Source: Methylacidiphilum sp. (GTDB lineage Bacteria; Verrucomicrobiota; Verrucomicrobiia; CAIQCK01). From it: a stretch of DNA of 6,222 nucleotides. Every line of letters starts with the position of its first letter. The first letter of the stretch is position 1. Location of the stretch: NCBI GenBank assembly GCA_020718125.1, contig DYDC01000168.1, positions 1 through 6,222 of the forward strand. Reading direction: 5' to 3'. The notes below the pieces were generated by a model. That model saw nothing but the letters and a program-made list of their open reading frames with translations. It was not told the DNA's origin and made no database searches. The position numbers and the translations under genes are program-made. Below are positions 1 to 5,906 of the stretch, one piece after another.

Positions 1-66
1 CGCGTCGAGCCGTGGAAACTGGAATTGCTGACGCCGCTGGCGGAGGAAATCGGCCGCTACGATTGA
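1..66 (+). CDS. C-terminal end of an unidentified protein (partial)
   Basis: Frame 1 is open from the first base and ends in TGA at 64-66, encoding 21 residues that begin RVEPWKLELL and end EEIGRYD. The gene starts outside the window. The fragment is too short to assign a family; it has charged, helix-like composition and no motif I recognise. It reads toward the minus-strand TPR-CHAT gene, whose stop lies 13 bases further on, so the two genes converge. I see no terminator hairpin with a T-run between them. That a real gene ends here is likely from the open frame and the tight convergent spacing, but a chance open frame of this length cannot be excluded. Confidence 0.55.
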   Translation, partial: RVEPWKLELLTPLAEEIGRYD

Positions 67-79
67 GGTGTTGGTCGCG

Positions 80-3000
80 CTACTTCTCCTCCAACGCCGT
101 GCCGATCCCGCTGGCGACGAAGCTGGCCCAGTGGACCGGATGGGGGTAGAGGCCGGCGGCGCGTTTCTTGGCAATCCATTCGCGCTGGGCGGCGAGCAAG
201 GCGCGTTGCGGGGTGCGCTGCTCTGGCAGGTGGCGGTAGAGTGATTCCATCAGTTGCCGCGTGGCGTCATCGGAAACGGCCCACAACGTCATTACCAAAC
301 TTTGCGCGCCTGCGATGGTGAACGCGCGGCGCAAACCGAAGACGCCCTCGCCGCCTTTGGCTTCGCCCAAGCCTGACTCGCACGCTGAGATCACAACCAT
401 CCTCGTTCCCCATAGGTCCATGCCGGCAACTTCTTCGGCGGTGAGGATGCCATCGTTGCCGCCCGCTTCACGGCGTCCGCGAATCGTGTCGTTTGCTCCG
501 GCCAAGGCGATGCCGGAGCGGTGCATCGGATTCCTGAGCTTCATCTGCCGCCAGAGCTTGCCTGCTGCCGCGTTGCCCATGTCACCGCCGAGTTGTGACC
601 GGAAGAGGTCCGGGCTGCTTGTCATTTCATTCAAGCCGGTGTCGGGAAGAAAGAAACCGTGCGTGGCCAGATGGAGAATGGCGGGATGCTTTGCCGTCTT
701 CACCGTGGCTTCGTCAGCTTTCGAGCCGGTGAGCAAACTTGGATTCTGTTTGCGGTCTTGCAGCAAGCGACCAACGGATTCGACCTCGGTGCGCGTGCCG
801 GGCAACGGCGGAAAACTCAGTGCCGAGAAGGACCGAAGATCAGAAATGCCCGTCCGCATCGCCAACAGTTCTTTCTGCTCCGCATCCGCGCTATCCGCGC
901 CATCTGCGGTTAAACCCTTCTGTTGTTTTTGAACTGCGGATGACGCCGATGACGCAGATGGACTGACTGTTCCGAAATCTGGAGCACCGACAAGCAACGG
1001 CGCGCTGGCTTCGCTGCTGCCGGTTCGCACCAGGTCGCGCCCTGTGCCGACATAAGTGATGTCGTAATCATCAATCACGAAACTGTCCGGCTTGCTTCCC
1101 GGCAGTGATGCGAAGGAAACGAAAGACAACTCGCCATCGGGCGAGACATAGACTTTCCGGCAACCGGCCAGCGCGGGAACAATCGGATTCCAGACAAGCG
1201 CGGCGAGTTCCTGCGAGGCTGCATCCAGCGCGGACTTCTCCGAGCGCCGGCCCTGTTCATCCGGTGCCGCCGCCTTCCGCCACTTCTTCACCGCAGCTTC
1301 GATCTTATCGGCGGTGCCGAGAGAAACCAAAGCAACGTCCGGCTCCGCGCTGTTTGTTCCGCCGCGCAAAACGAGGGCGATGTATTTCCAGTCACCCCAT
1401 GCTGCCTCTTTGCCTTTGGCCCCAAAACGATACGACTGATATTTGGCGAACTCTACCAGCACGGAGCCGACGACTAGCGCGCGAGCCACGTCGCCCGATG
1501 TGACGCGCGAGGCTTGGCGTTTGCCAGCGAACCGGGCAGAGGCTCTTGCGAGCACCTGCTCGGCTGCTTCTTTTCGTTTCTCAAGGTCGGCTATCCAAGC
1601 CACGCGAGTCTGTTGCTGCCCTAGTTTTGGGGTCGCCATCACTGCTTTGACTAACTGAGCGCCGACGCTCTGCCATTCGGCGAAAAGTTTTTTCAACTCC
1701 GGTGCGCTGCTCGCCAACACATCGCTTTGACGCTTCGACAGAGCTTCGAGAGCCGCCCCCTTGCTGGAAAGAACCACTGAAGACGCGAAAGACCGCGCTG
1801 CCGGATTCTCTGCAAGATGTTCTGTGGCAAGTGAGAGATTACAGTTGAACTCTGCGCTGTGAGCGTTAGCAAACGCCGCTTGTTCGTGTTCGCTGGCAAA
1901 GCCGAAGACCTGATCGCGCTCCTTCTGCTCAATACGCCATGCGGTTTGCGTAGCTGCCAGTGCTTCCCTTGGTTGTCCCCTAGCTGCAAGAACGCCTGAC
2001 AGATTGCTCAGGCTTGTGGCGGTGGCGGGATGGTCCGGGCCGAGCACTTTTTCCCTGATGGCGAGACTCCGCTTGTAGAGCGGTTCGGCAGCAGCATAGT
2101 TGGCCATATTATCGTAGAGGTTCGCCAAGTTGTTCAGGCTCGTGGCAGTGCCGGGATGGTCGGGGCCAAAGGTGTTCTCATGGATAGCCAGTGCTCGCTG
2201 GGAAAGGCTCTCCGCTGCCGCATAGTTGGCCATCGCGACGTAAAGCATCGCCAAGTTGCTCAGGCTCGTTGCCGTATTGGGATGGTTCGGGCCAAGCACC
2301 TTTTCGCAGATTGCGAGACTCCGCTTATAGAGCGGTTCGGCAGCAGCATAGTTGGCCATATTATCGTAGAGGTTCGCCAAGTTGTTCAGGCTCAGTGCCG
2401 TATCGGGATGATTTGGGCCTAACAGCTTTTCTCTGGTCGCAAGGCTGCGTTTATAGAGCGGCTCCGCTGCCGCATAGTTAGCCATCGCGACGTAAAGCAT
2501 CGCCAAGTTGCTCAGGCTTGTGGCCGTATCGGGATGGTTCGGGCCAAAGGTCTTCTCGAAAATGGCGAGGCTACGCTTATAAAGCGACTCGGCTGCTGCA
2601 TAGTTAGCCATCGCGACGTAAAGCATCGCCAAGTTGTTCAGGCTGTTGGCTGTTTGTGGCTGTTCTGGGCCAAGCACCTTTTCTTGGATTGCGAGACTCC
2701 GCTTGTAAAGTGGTTCGGCTGCTGCGTAGTCGCCCATCGTGTCGTAAAGCCCCGCCAAGTTGTTCAGGCCGGTAGCCGTATTGGGGTGATTTGGGCCAAA
2801 CGTGTTTTCGTTGATGGCGAGGCTACGCTTATAAAGCGACTCGGCTGCTGCATAGTTAGCCATCGCGACGTAAAGCATCGCCAAGTTGTTCAGGCCGGTG
2901 GCCGTATGGGAATGCTTAGCACCTAAAGTTTTCTCGTAGATGGCGAGACTCCGCTTGTAGAGCGGTTCGGCAGCAGCATAGTTGGCCATATTATCGTAGA

Positions 3001-3892
3001 GGTTCGCCAAGTTGCTCAGGCTCGTTGCCGTATCGGGATGGTTCGGCCCAAGCACCTTTTCTTGGATTGCGAGACTCCGCTTGTAGAGCGGCTCGGCTGC
3101 TGCGTAATTGCCCATCGCCATGTAAAACATTGCCAAGCCGTTCAGGCATGTAGCGGTGCTGGGATGTTCCGGGCCAAGCACCTTTTCTTGGATTGCGAGA
3201 CTCCGCTTGTAGAGCGGCTCGGCTGCCACGTAGTTGCCCGTATTGCAGTAAAACCCCGCCAAATTGTTCAGACTCGTGGCTGTGTTGGGATGCTCTGGGC
3301 CACACGTTTTCTCGCTTATTGCGAGGCTCCGTTTGTAGAGTGGCTCCGCTGACTCGTAGTTACTCATTGCTCTGTAAAGCTGCGCCAAGTCGTTTAAGCG
3401 TGCCCCAATGCCGACATCTTCAGTGCCAAGGTTTTTTTCCGAGATAACGAGGCTGCGTTTATAGAGTGGCTCGGCTTCGGCATACTTACCCATCTCGTAG
3501 TAAAGCCTCCCCAACCCGCCCAAAACATGGCCAAGCTTTAGGTCTTCAGCGAAAAGAGTTTTTTCCATGATGGCGAGGCTGCGCTTGAACAGCGGTTCGG
3601 CGGCCGCATAGTTGCCTGACTCTCTGTAAAAGGTGGCGAGCAAGGCGAGAGACGTCGCAGTAGCAGTCCGATTCTCACCAAGCACTTGCTCGTAGATTTC
3701 CAAAGCTTTCTTCGCCAACGGAATCGCCTCGCTGTGTTTCCCTTGCTTGTAGAGTTCAAATGCTTGAGTTTGAAACACTGCCGCTTGGACAAGACGCAGA
3801 TCGTCGGCTGCGGGGTCGTTCTGTGCGGCGAGTCGGCCAGCACAGAGGCAGAAGACCGCCAAGGCTGTGATGATATGCAGCGCCTTGTTCAC
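80..3892 (-). CDS. Exported TPR-repeat protein with C-terminal CHAT (caspase-like) protease domain
   Basis: Protein of 1270 residues, predicted to be a cysteine peptidase of the CHAT family (caspase HetF associated with TPRs; clan CD). Residues 1-23 form a signal peptide (MNK, hydrophobic core about 7-19, likely cut after LAA), with no clear lipobox, so it probably acts outside the cytoplasmic membrane. Residues 39-626 are fourteen 42-residue TPR units of the kinesin-light-chain-like type (pattern NLAxLYxxMxNYAAAEPLYKRSLAI), followed by a degraded unit at about 627-668. A helical linker covers about 669-800. The CHAT domain spans about 801-1266 with typical landmarks: YVSPDGELSFVSFASLP, LLVGAPDFG, PPLPGTRTEVES, HLATHGFF (catalytic H1078) and VISACESGLGE (catalytic C1171), then HWASFVASG near the end. 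Both catalytic residues are present, so an active protease is expected. The start is GTG at 3892-3890, with AGAGG eight bases upstream overlapping the previous stop. It is last in a three-gene block behind a sigma factor and a membrane protein. The substrate is unknown. The insert at 977-1015 is low-complexity and coincides with a palindromic DNA element. Confidence 0.93.
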   Translation of the reverse strand: MNKALHIITALAVFCLCAGRLAAQNDPAADDLRLVQAAVFQTQAFELYKQGKHSEAIPLAKKALEIYEQVLGENRTATATSLALLATFYRESGNYAAAEPLFKRSLAIMEKTLFAEDLKLGHVLGGLGRLYYEMGKYAEAEPLYKRSLVISEKNLGTEDVGIGARLNDLAQLYRAMSNYESAEPLYKRSLAISEKTCGPEHPNTATSLNNLAGFYCNTGNYVAAEPLYKRSLAIQEKVLGPEHPSTATCLNGLAMFYMAMGNYAAAEPLYKRSLAIQEKVLGPNHPDTATSLSNLANLYDNMANYAAAEPLYKRSLAIYEKTLGAKHSHTATGLNNLAMLYVAMANYAAAESLYKRSLAINENTFGPNHPNTATGLNNLAGLYDTMGDYAAAEPLYKRSLAIQEKVLGPEQPQTANSLNNLAMLYVAMANYAAAESLYKRSLAIFEKTFGPNHPDTATSLSNLAMLYVAMANYAAAEPLYKRSLATREKLLGPNHPDTALSLNNLANLYDNMANYAAAEPLYKRSLAICEKVLGPNHPNTATSLSNLAMLYVAMANYAAAESLSQRALAIHENTFGPDHPGTATSLNNLANLYDNMANYAAAEPLYKRSLAIREKVLGPDHPATATSLSNLSGVLAARGQPREALAATQTAWRIEQKERDQVFGFASEHEQAAFANAHSAEFNCNLSLATEHLAENPAARSFASSVVLSSKGAALEALSKRQSDVLASSAPELKKLFAEWQSVGAQLVKAVMATPKLGQQQTRVAWIADLEKRKEAAEQVLARASARFAGKRQASRVTSGDVARALVVGSVLVEFAKYQSYRFGAKGKEAAWGDWKYIALVLRGGTNSAEPDVALVSLGTADKIEAAVKKWRKAAAPDEQGRRSEKSALDAASQELAALVWNPIVPALAGCRKVYVSPDGELSFVSFASLPGSKPDSFVIDDYDITYVGTGRDLVRTGSSEASAPLLVGAPDFGTVSPSASSASSAVQKQQKGLTADGADSADAEQKELLAMRTGISDLRSFSALSFPPLPGTRTEVESVGRLLQDRKQNPSLLTGSKADEATVKTAKHPAILHLATHGFFLPDTGLNEMTSSPDLFRSQLGGDMGNAAAGKLWRQMKLRNPMHRSGIALAGANDTIRGRREAGGNDGILTAEEVAGMDLWGTRMVVISACESGLGEAKGGEGVFGLRRAFTIAGAQSLVMTLWAVSDDATRQLMESLYRHLPEQRTPQRALLAAQREWIAKKRAAGLYPHPVHWASFVASGIGTALEEK
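884..960. repeat. Palindromic element with 9-base-period arms inside the CHAT coding region
   Basis: The left arm (884-910) is three 9-base units, ATCCGCGCT, ATCCGCGCC and ATCTGCGGT. The right arm (934-960) read on the minus strand is ATCTGCGTC, ATCGGCGTC and ATCCGCAGT. The arms are inverted copies matching at 20 of 27 positions, around a 23-base T-rich centre (911-933). On the minus strand it is translated in frame as about residues 978-1003 of the CHAT protein (Ser/Ala-rich, then QKQQKG, then TADGADSAD), between the LLVGAPDFG and PPLPGTRTE blocks of the domain. Its composition and periodicity differ from the surrounding coding sequence. It looks like a dispersed intergenic-type repeat that landed in a tolerated loop; its copy number in the genome cannot be seen from here. 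Confidence 0.6.
2015..3778 (-). repeat. Fourteen tandem 126-bp units encoding TPR repeats
   Basis: This part of the TPR-CHAT gene is fourteen consecutive units of exactly 42 codons (residues 39-80, 81-122 and so on to 585-626), with no insertion or deletion between units. The outer units (39-206) are divergent; the inner ones share the core AAEPLYKRSLAI or AAESLYKRSLAI. At DNA level some units are locally identical: 2562-2643 matches 2814-2895 over 82 bases (shift 252), 2057-2132 matches 2939-3014 over 76 bases (shift 882), and 2076-2141 matches 2328-2393 over 66 bases (shift 252). All shifts are multiples of 126. This indicates recent duplication or gene conversion within the array. It is a coding repeat, not a CRISPR. 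Confidence 0.93.
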
Positions 3893-3900
3893 GGTCTTTG

Positions 3901-3906
3901 CCTCTA
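3901..3906 (-). promoter_or_regulatory. Ribosome-binding site of the TPR-CHAT gene overlapping the upstream stop
   Basis: On the minus strand the sequence reads TAGAGG: the TAG at 3906-3904 is the stop of the membrane-protein gene, and AGAGG serves as the Shine-Dalgarno sequence, eight bases before the GTG start at 3892-3890. This supports the GTG start, which is otherwise a weak codon, and suggests that the ribosome finishing the upstream gene helps initiate this one. Confidence 0.55.
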
Positions 3907-4716
3907 ACGAGCGGGAGAAATCTCAGCCGCGAATGCTCTGGCGGCATAGGCGATGGCCTCGCGCAGTTCATCGGGGTCGGACGCTTCGATCCGCTTGGCG
4001 GCGACCAGCGTCTTCTTCTTCGTGTCGTAGAGCCGCAACTCCAACTGGCCGCCTTCGGCCTTGGAAGCGCGGGCGATGATGAGCGCGTAGCGTTGTGAAG
4101 TGCCACGCAGCAACGCCTCCGGGTATGTGGCAGCGGGGCCGGCGGGATATTCCTGCGCGTCGGCGTAGCGCGTCGCCAGCGCATCGGGGGCGAACTTGTT
4201 GCCGACAACACCCAGCACGCTGGCCGTGATCTCCGCCGAGCGGACTTGTGTTGTCGTGCCGCCGCGCAAGACGAATTGCTGGGCGACGGAATCAGCCGGG
4301 ATGCAGTTCATCACCAGCAGCGTCGGGCGGCCTCTGCCCGCTTGGTTGTTCACCAAGAGAATCGTCAGGCCGGCCACCAGCAGGGCGGAGACGGCAATCG
4401 GAACCCACACGGCGGGCCTTGCCCAATCAAGGCTCAGGAAATGTCTCAGCGGGGCGAGGTAATCGCGGCGCGCTGGCGGCTCCGGGCGGATGCCTTCGGT
4501 CAGTCGCATGACGCGCTGAATCTTGGCTTCGTAGCCGGTGGCGTCATGCTTGGCGGTCAGAGGCGGGCGGACGCCGGCTTTGTATTTGTTCAGCAGCGCG
4601 GTGAGGATGTGGAGTTTGTGCTGGTCGTTGTCGCCCGGCGCGGGCGGCACGACGGGGCCGGAATCGTTCTTGAGCAATTCCTCGAACCGTTGCTGTGCTT
4701 CGGGGTCGGGTTTCAT
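3904..4716 (-). CDS. Single-pass membrane protein in the anti-sigma position, function unknown
   Basis: Protein of 270 residues starting at ATG 4716-4714 (MKPDPEAQQRF), with GAGG five bases upstream. The frame stays open upstream to 5010, but that extension lies inside the sigma-factor gene and is rejected. Residues 1-102 are hydrophilic, with a helical stretch (HKLHILTALLNKYKAG, 33-48) and a basic stretch before the membrane. One membrane segment covers about 103-123 (VWVPIAVSALLVAGLTILLV). Residues 124-270 form a soluble domain of mixed alpha/beta character, ending in alternating strands (YALIIARAS, LELRLYD, TLVAAKRIEAS) and a final helix. The likely topology is N-terminus in the cytoplasm and C-terminal domain outside. 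Lying directly after an ECF sigma gene, it is a candidate anti-sigma factor or sigma-linked sensor. It lacks the HxxxCxxC zinc anti-sigma motif (its only Cys is C138), so any sigma binding would use a different fold. I do not recognise a named family. The order, with the TPR-CHAT protease gene 11 bases downstream, makes it a reasonable candidate substrate, which is inference. Confidence 0.83.
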   Translation of the reverse strand: MKPDPEAQQRFEELLKNDSGPVVPPAPGDNDQHKLHILTALLNKYKAGVRPPLTAKHDATGYEAKIQRVMRLTEGIRPEPPARRDYLAPLRHFLSLDWARPAVWVPIAVSALLVAGLTILLVNNQAGRGRPTLLVMNCIPADSVAQQFVLRGGTTTQVRSAEITASVLGVVGNKFAPDALATRYADAQEYPAGPAATYPEALLRGTSQRYALIIARASKAEGGQLELRLYDTKKKTLVAAKRIEASDPDELREAIAYAARAFAAEISPAR

Positions 4717-4721
4717 GGTTG

Positions 4722-4726
4722 CCTCA
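4722..4726 (-). promoter_or_regulatory. Ribosome-binding site of the membrane-protein gene overlapping the sigma-factor stop
   Basis: The minus strand reads TGAGG at 4726-4722: TGA (4726-4724) ends the sigma gene, and GAGG is the Shine-Dalgarno sequence, five bases before ATG 4716-4714. It decides this start over the long upstream in-frame extension and points to translational coupling of the two genes. Confidence 0.6.
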
Positions 4727-5323
4727 AAGCAGAGCCTCCAATTCTTTCCACAGGTCGGGGCGCTGCTCGATCTGTGTCCGCAGCCGGGCCAGACAGCGGG
4801 CGAGATAGACGCCCACCTGCGGCGCGGGAATGGACAGGCGCTCAGCGATGTCCTTGTAGGCGAGTTCCTCAAAGAAGCGGTTGTGGAGGATGCCCCGGCA
4901 CATCTCGCCCAAAGTCTCGACGGCACCGAGCAACAGGCCGAAGGCTTCGTTGTCGGCCAGTTCCTCCGGCAGCGGCTCCGCAGCAGCGAATCGGTCCAGT
5001 GACGGGTCATCGTCGTCTTCGCCTCGCGGCAGGTCAGATTCCAAGACGGGTTTCATTTTGCGAACGCGGTCCACGCATTTGTTGTGGGCGACGGTGCCGA
5101 CAAAGGCGGGGATGTTGCCGATCTCGCCGAGCTTGCGGGCGAGTTCGATGGCGGTTTCCTGGGCGATGTCCTCGGCTTCGGAAGCTCTGAACCGGAAGGG
5201 CGGGGCGAGGGCGACCAGTTCGGCGTGGCGGAAGCAAATCCGAAACAGGGCTGCCCATGCGTCGGCGTCGCCTTGCAGGCATCGAGCCTTGAGCTTCTGC
5301 TTGTTGGTGTCGTTCGCCAGCAT
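4724..5323 (-). CDS. ECF-family RNA polymerase sigma factor
   Basis: A 199-residue sigma-70-family factor of ECF size and architecture, expected to bind core RNA polymerase and direct it to a specific promoter set. Region 2 covers about 17-91: core-binding helix EAEDIAQETAIELARKL (49-65), then the promoter-melting and -10-reading part FVGTVAHNKCVDRVRK (74-89). A linker of about 92-128 carries a strongly acidic run (GEDDDD, 101-106). Region 4 covers about 133-183, with the -35-reading helix-turn-helix in LAYKDIAERLSIPAPQVGVYLARCLARLR (154-182). There is no long C-terminal extension. I chose ATG 5323-5321. A TTG three codons upstream (5332) is in frame, but the strong GGAGGG lies between the two, too close to ATG for ideal spacing and useless for TTG, so the start may be off by a few codons. 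First gene of the block: the membrane-protein gene follows 7 bases later and the TPR-CHAT gene after that. No GGAAC-type ECF -35 element is visible upstream, so self-regulation is not shown. Confidence 0.9.
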   Translation of the reverse strand: MLANDTNKQKLKARCLQGDADAWAALFRICFRHAELVALAPPFRFRASEAEDIAQETAIELARKLGEIGNIPAFVGTVAHNKCVDRVRKMKPVLESDLPRGEDDDDPSLDRFAAAEPLPEELADNEAFGLLLGAVETLGEMCRGILHNRFFEELAYKDIAERLSIPAPQVGVYLARCLARLRTQIEQRPDLWKELEALL

Positions 5324-5405
5324 ACCCTCCAAGAGTTGGCGCGCAGGTTATCACAAGCCTCCGGGATGAGAAGCCCGAAACAATGGGCCAAGCCCCGGCG
5401 GAGAA

Positions 5406-5430
5406 GCACAACCACGAGTCTGAGTTGTGC
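5406..5430. other. 7-bp inverted repeat between the small gene and the sigma operon
   Basis: GCACAAC (5406-5412) and GTTGTGC (5424-5430) are perfect inverted copies separated by 11 bases. The site lies 39 bases past the stop of the small secreted-protein gene and 83 bases before the sigma-factor start. On the minus strand the right arm is followed only by TTCT, so it is a weak candidate terminator for the small gene. The alternative is an operator for the sigma operon. The sequence does not decide between these. Confidence 0.35.
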
Positions 5431-5436
5431 CGCCGC

Positions 5437-5449
5437 GCCGAGGCTCGGC
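5437..5449. other. Short GC-rich palindrome downstream of the small secreted-protein gene
   Basis: GCCGAG (5437-5442) and CTCGGC (5444-5449) are perfect inverted copies around one base, giving a hairpin of about five pairs. It begins 20 bases past the small gene's stop on the transcribed side. No T-run follows, so it could slow transcription or protect a 3' end but is not a standard intrinsic terminator. It may act together with the inverted repeat at 5406-5430. Confidence 0.3.
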
Positions 5450-5468
5450 TTGTAGGCACCGCATCGGA

Positions 5469-5723
5469 TTACCAGCGGAAAGAGCCACGGCTGCCGGAGT
5501 AGCCCGGTGTGGGGGTGTGGTGGCCGCGCTGACCAGTAAAGGAGTTGTAGTTCCCCGTCGAGGACCAGTTGTTGTAGGGGTTGCGGTCGGGGTTGGTCCG
5601 GTAGTGGCCCTCGACATAAGAGCCGTTGCCGCGGAAGTGCGGGCTGACGTAGTGGTAGCCTTGGGCGAACGAGGCGGACGCGGTGGCCAGAACTGCGAGC
5701 AGGGTGATGAGTGCCTTTTTCAT
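5469..5723 (-). CDS. Small secreted Gly/Tyr/Asn/His-rich protein
   Basis: Protein of 84 residues. Residues 1-20 are a textbook signal peptide (MKKALITLLAVLATASASFA, likely cut before Q21), so it is exported. The mature part of about 64 residues is rich in Gly, Tyr, Asn, Ser, His and Arg, has no Cys and no long hydrophobic stretch, and contains short YV-G-YR-type segments (HYVSPHFRGNGSYVEGHYRT), then NPYNNWSSTGNYNSFTGQRG. Short secreted proteins with this YxxGxYRxxP...NWSTxGNxNPxTG-like pattern are widespread; no function can be assigned. The start chosen is ATG 5723-5721, with AAGGAG (5738-5733) nine bases upstream. Two earlier in-frame ATGs exist: 5756 has AAGGA seven bases upstream and would add MKTQTTKETAP, while 5771 has no clear ribosome-binding site. 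It lies upstream of the sigma operon on the same strand, 145 bases away, and is probably a separate unit. Confidence 0.78.
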   Translation of the reverse strand: MKKALITLLAVLATASASFAQGYHYVSPHFRGNGSYVEGHYRTNPDRNPYNNWSSTGNYNSFTGQRGHHTPTPGYSGSRGSFRW

Positions 5724-5814
5724 TGGTGCTGTCTCCTTTGTGGTTTGGGTTTTCATTGTCTTTTCCTTCATCGAGCTTTCGCCCTTACACCTGCTCTGTC
5801 GGATGAGGCCGCGA

Positions 5815-5843
5815 AATATAACAGGGGAGGGGAAGATTGTTTC
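5815..5843 (-). promoter_or_regulatory. Candidate extended -10 promoter of the small secreted-protein gene
   Basis: On the minus strand, TGT-TATATT (5823-5815) is an extended -10 element, with five of six bases matching TATAAT plus the upstream TG. A weak -35, GAAACA (5843-5838), precedes it by 17 bases. Transcription would begin near 5808, leaving an untranslated leader of about 85 bases before ATG 5723. This is the best promoter match I found upstream of the minus-strand genes. Confidence 0.4.
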
Positions 5844-5906
5844 GGGATGAGAGGCGGCCTTGGCATCGTCTCGTGGCGCCGTCGTGCGCTACGGTGACAT
5901 CGTCGC

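Noticed and set aside
67..79. Terminator between the converging genes
   Set aside because: The gap is 13 bases with no stem plus T-run; the nearby GTTGG/CCAAC pairing (70-95) has a 16-base loop and lies partly in the coding region.
261..932. 223-residue plus-strand open frame
   Set aside because: Antisense to the CHAT domain, which has clear family motifs on the minus strand; composition is Pro/Ser/Arg-rich shadow.
2015..3778. Tandem repeat as a possible CRISPR array
   Set aside because: The 126-base period is translated as 42-residue TPR units without interruption, and there are no unique spacers between short repeats.
80..3892. Assignment as HetF or as the CRISPR protein Csx29
   Set aside because: It shares TPR-CHAT architecture but has a signal peptide and no CRISPR genes or heterocyst context nearby, so only the family name is justified.
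3904..4716. Classical zinc-binding anti-sigma factor
   Set aside because: No HxxxCxxC motif; the only Cys lies beyond the membrane segment.
4717..5010. Upstream in-frame extension of the membrane-protein gene (to 368 residues)
   Set aside because: It overlaps the sigma-factor coding region, reads as Arg/Ser/Cys-rich shadow sequence, and ATG 4716 has its own ribosome-binding site.
4246..5190. 314-residue plus-strand open frame
   Set aside because: It lies wholly over the sigma-factor and membrane-protein genes, has Arg/Gly-rich composition typical of an antisense frame in GC-rich DNA, and shows no domain.
5347..5355. Extended -10-like TGTGATAAC on the minus strand before the sigma gene
   Set aside because: Only four of six bases fit TATAAT, and no acceptable -35 is found at 16-18 bases; noted but too weak to annotate.
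5772..5830. Resemblance to common intergenic repeats translated as LTPALS-type peptides
   Set aside because: Only a short degraded likeness (ALTPALSDE in one plus frame); without copies to compare it cannot be called a repeat.
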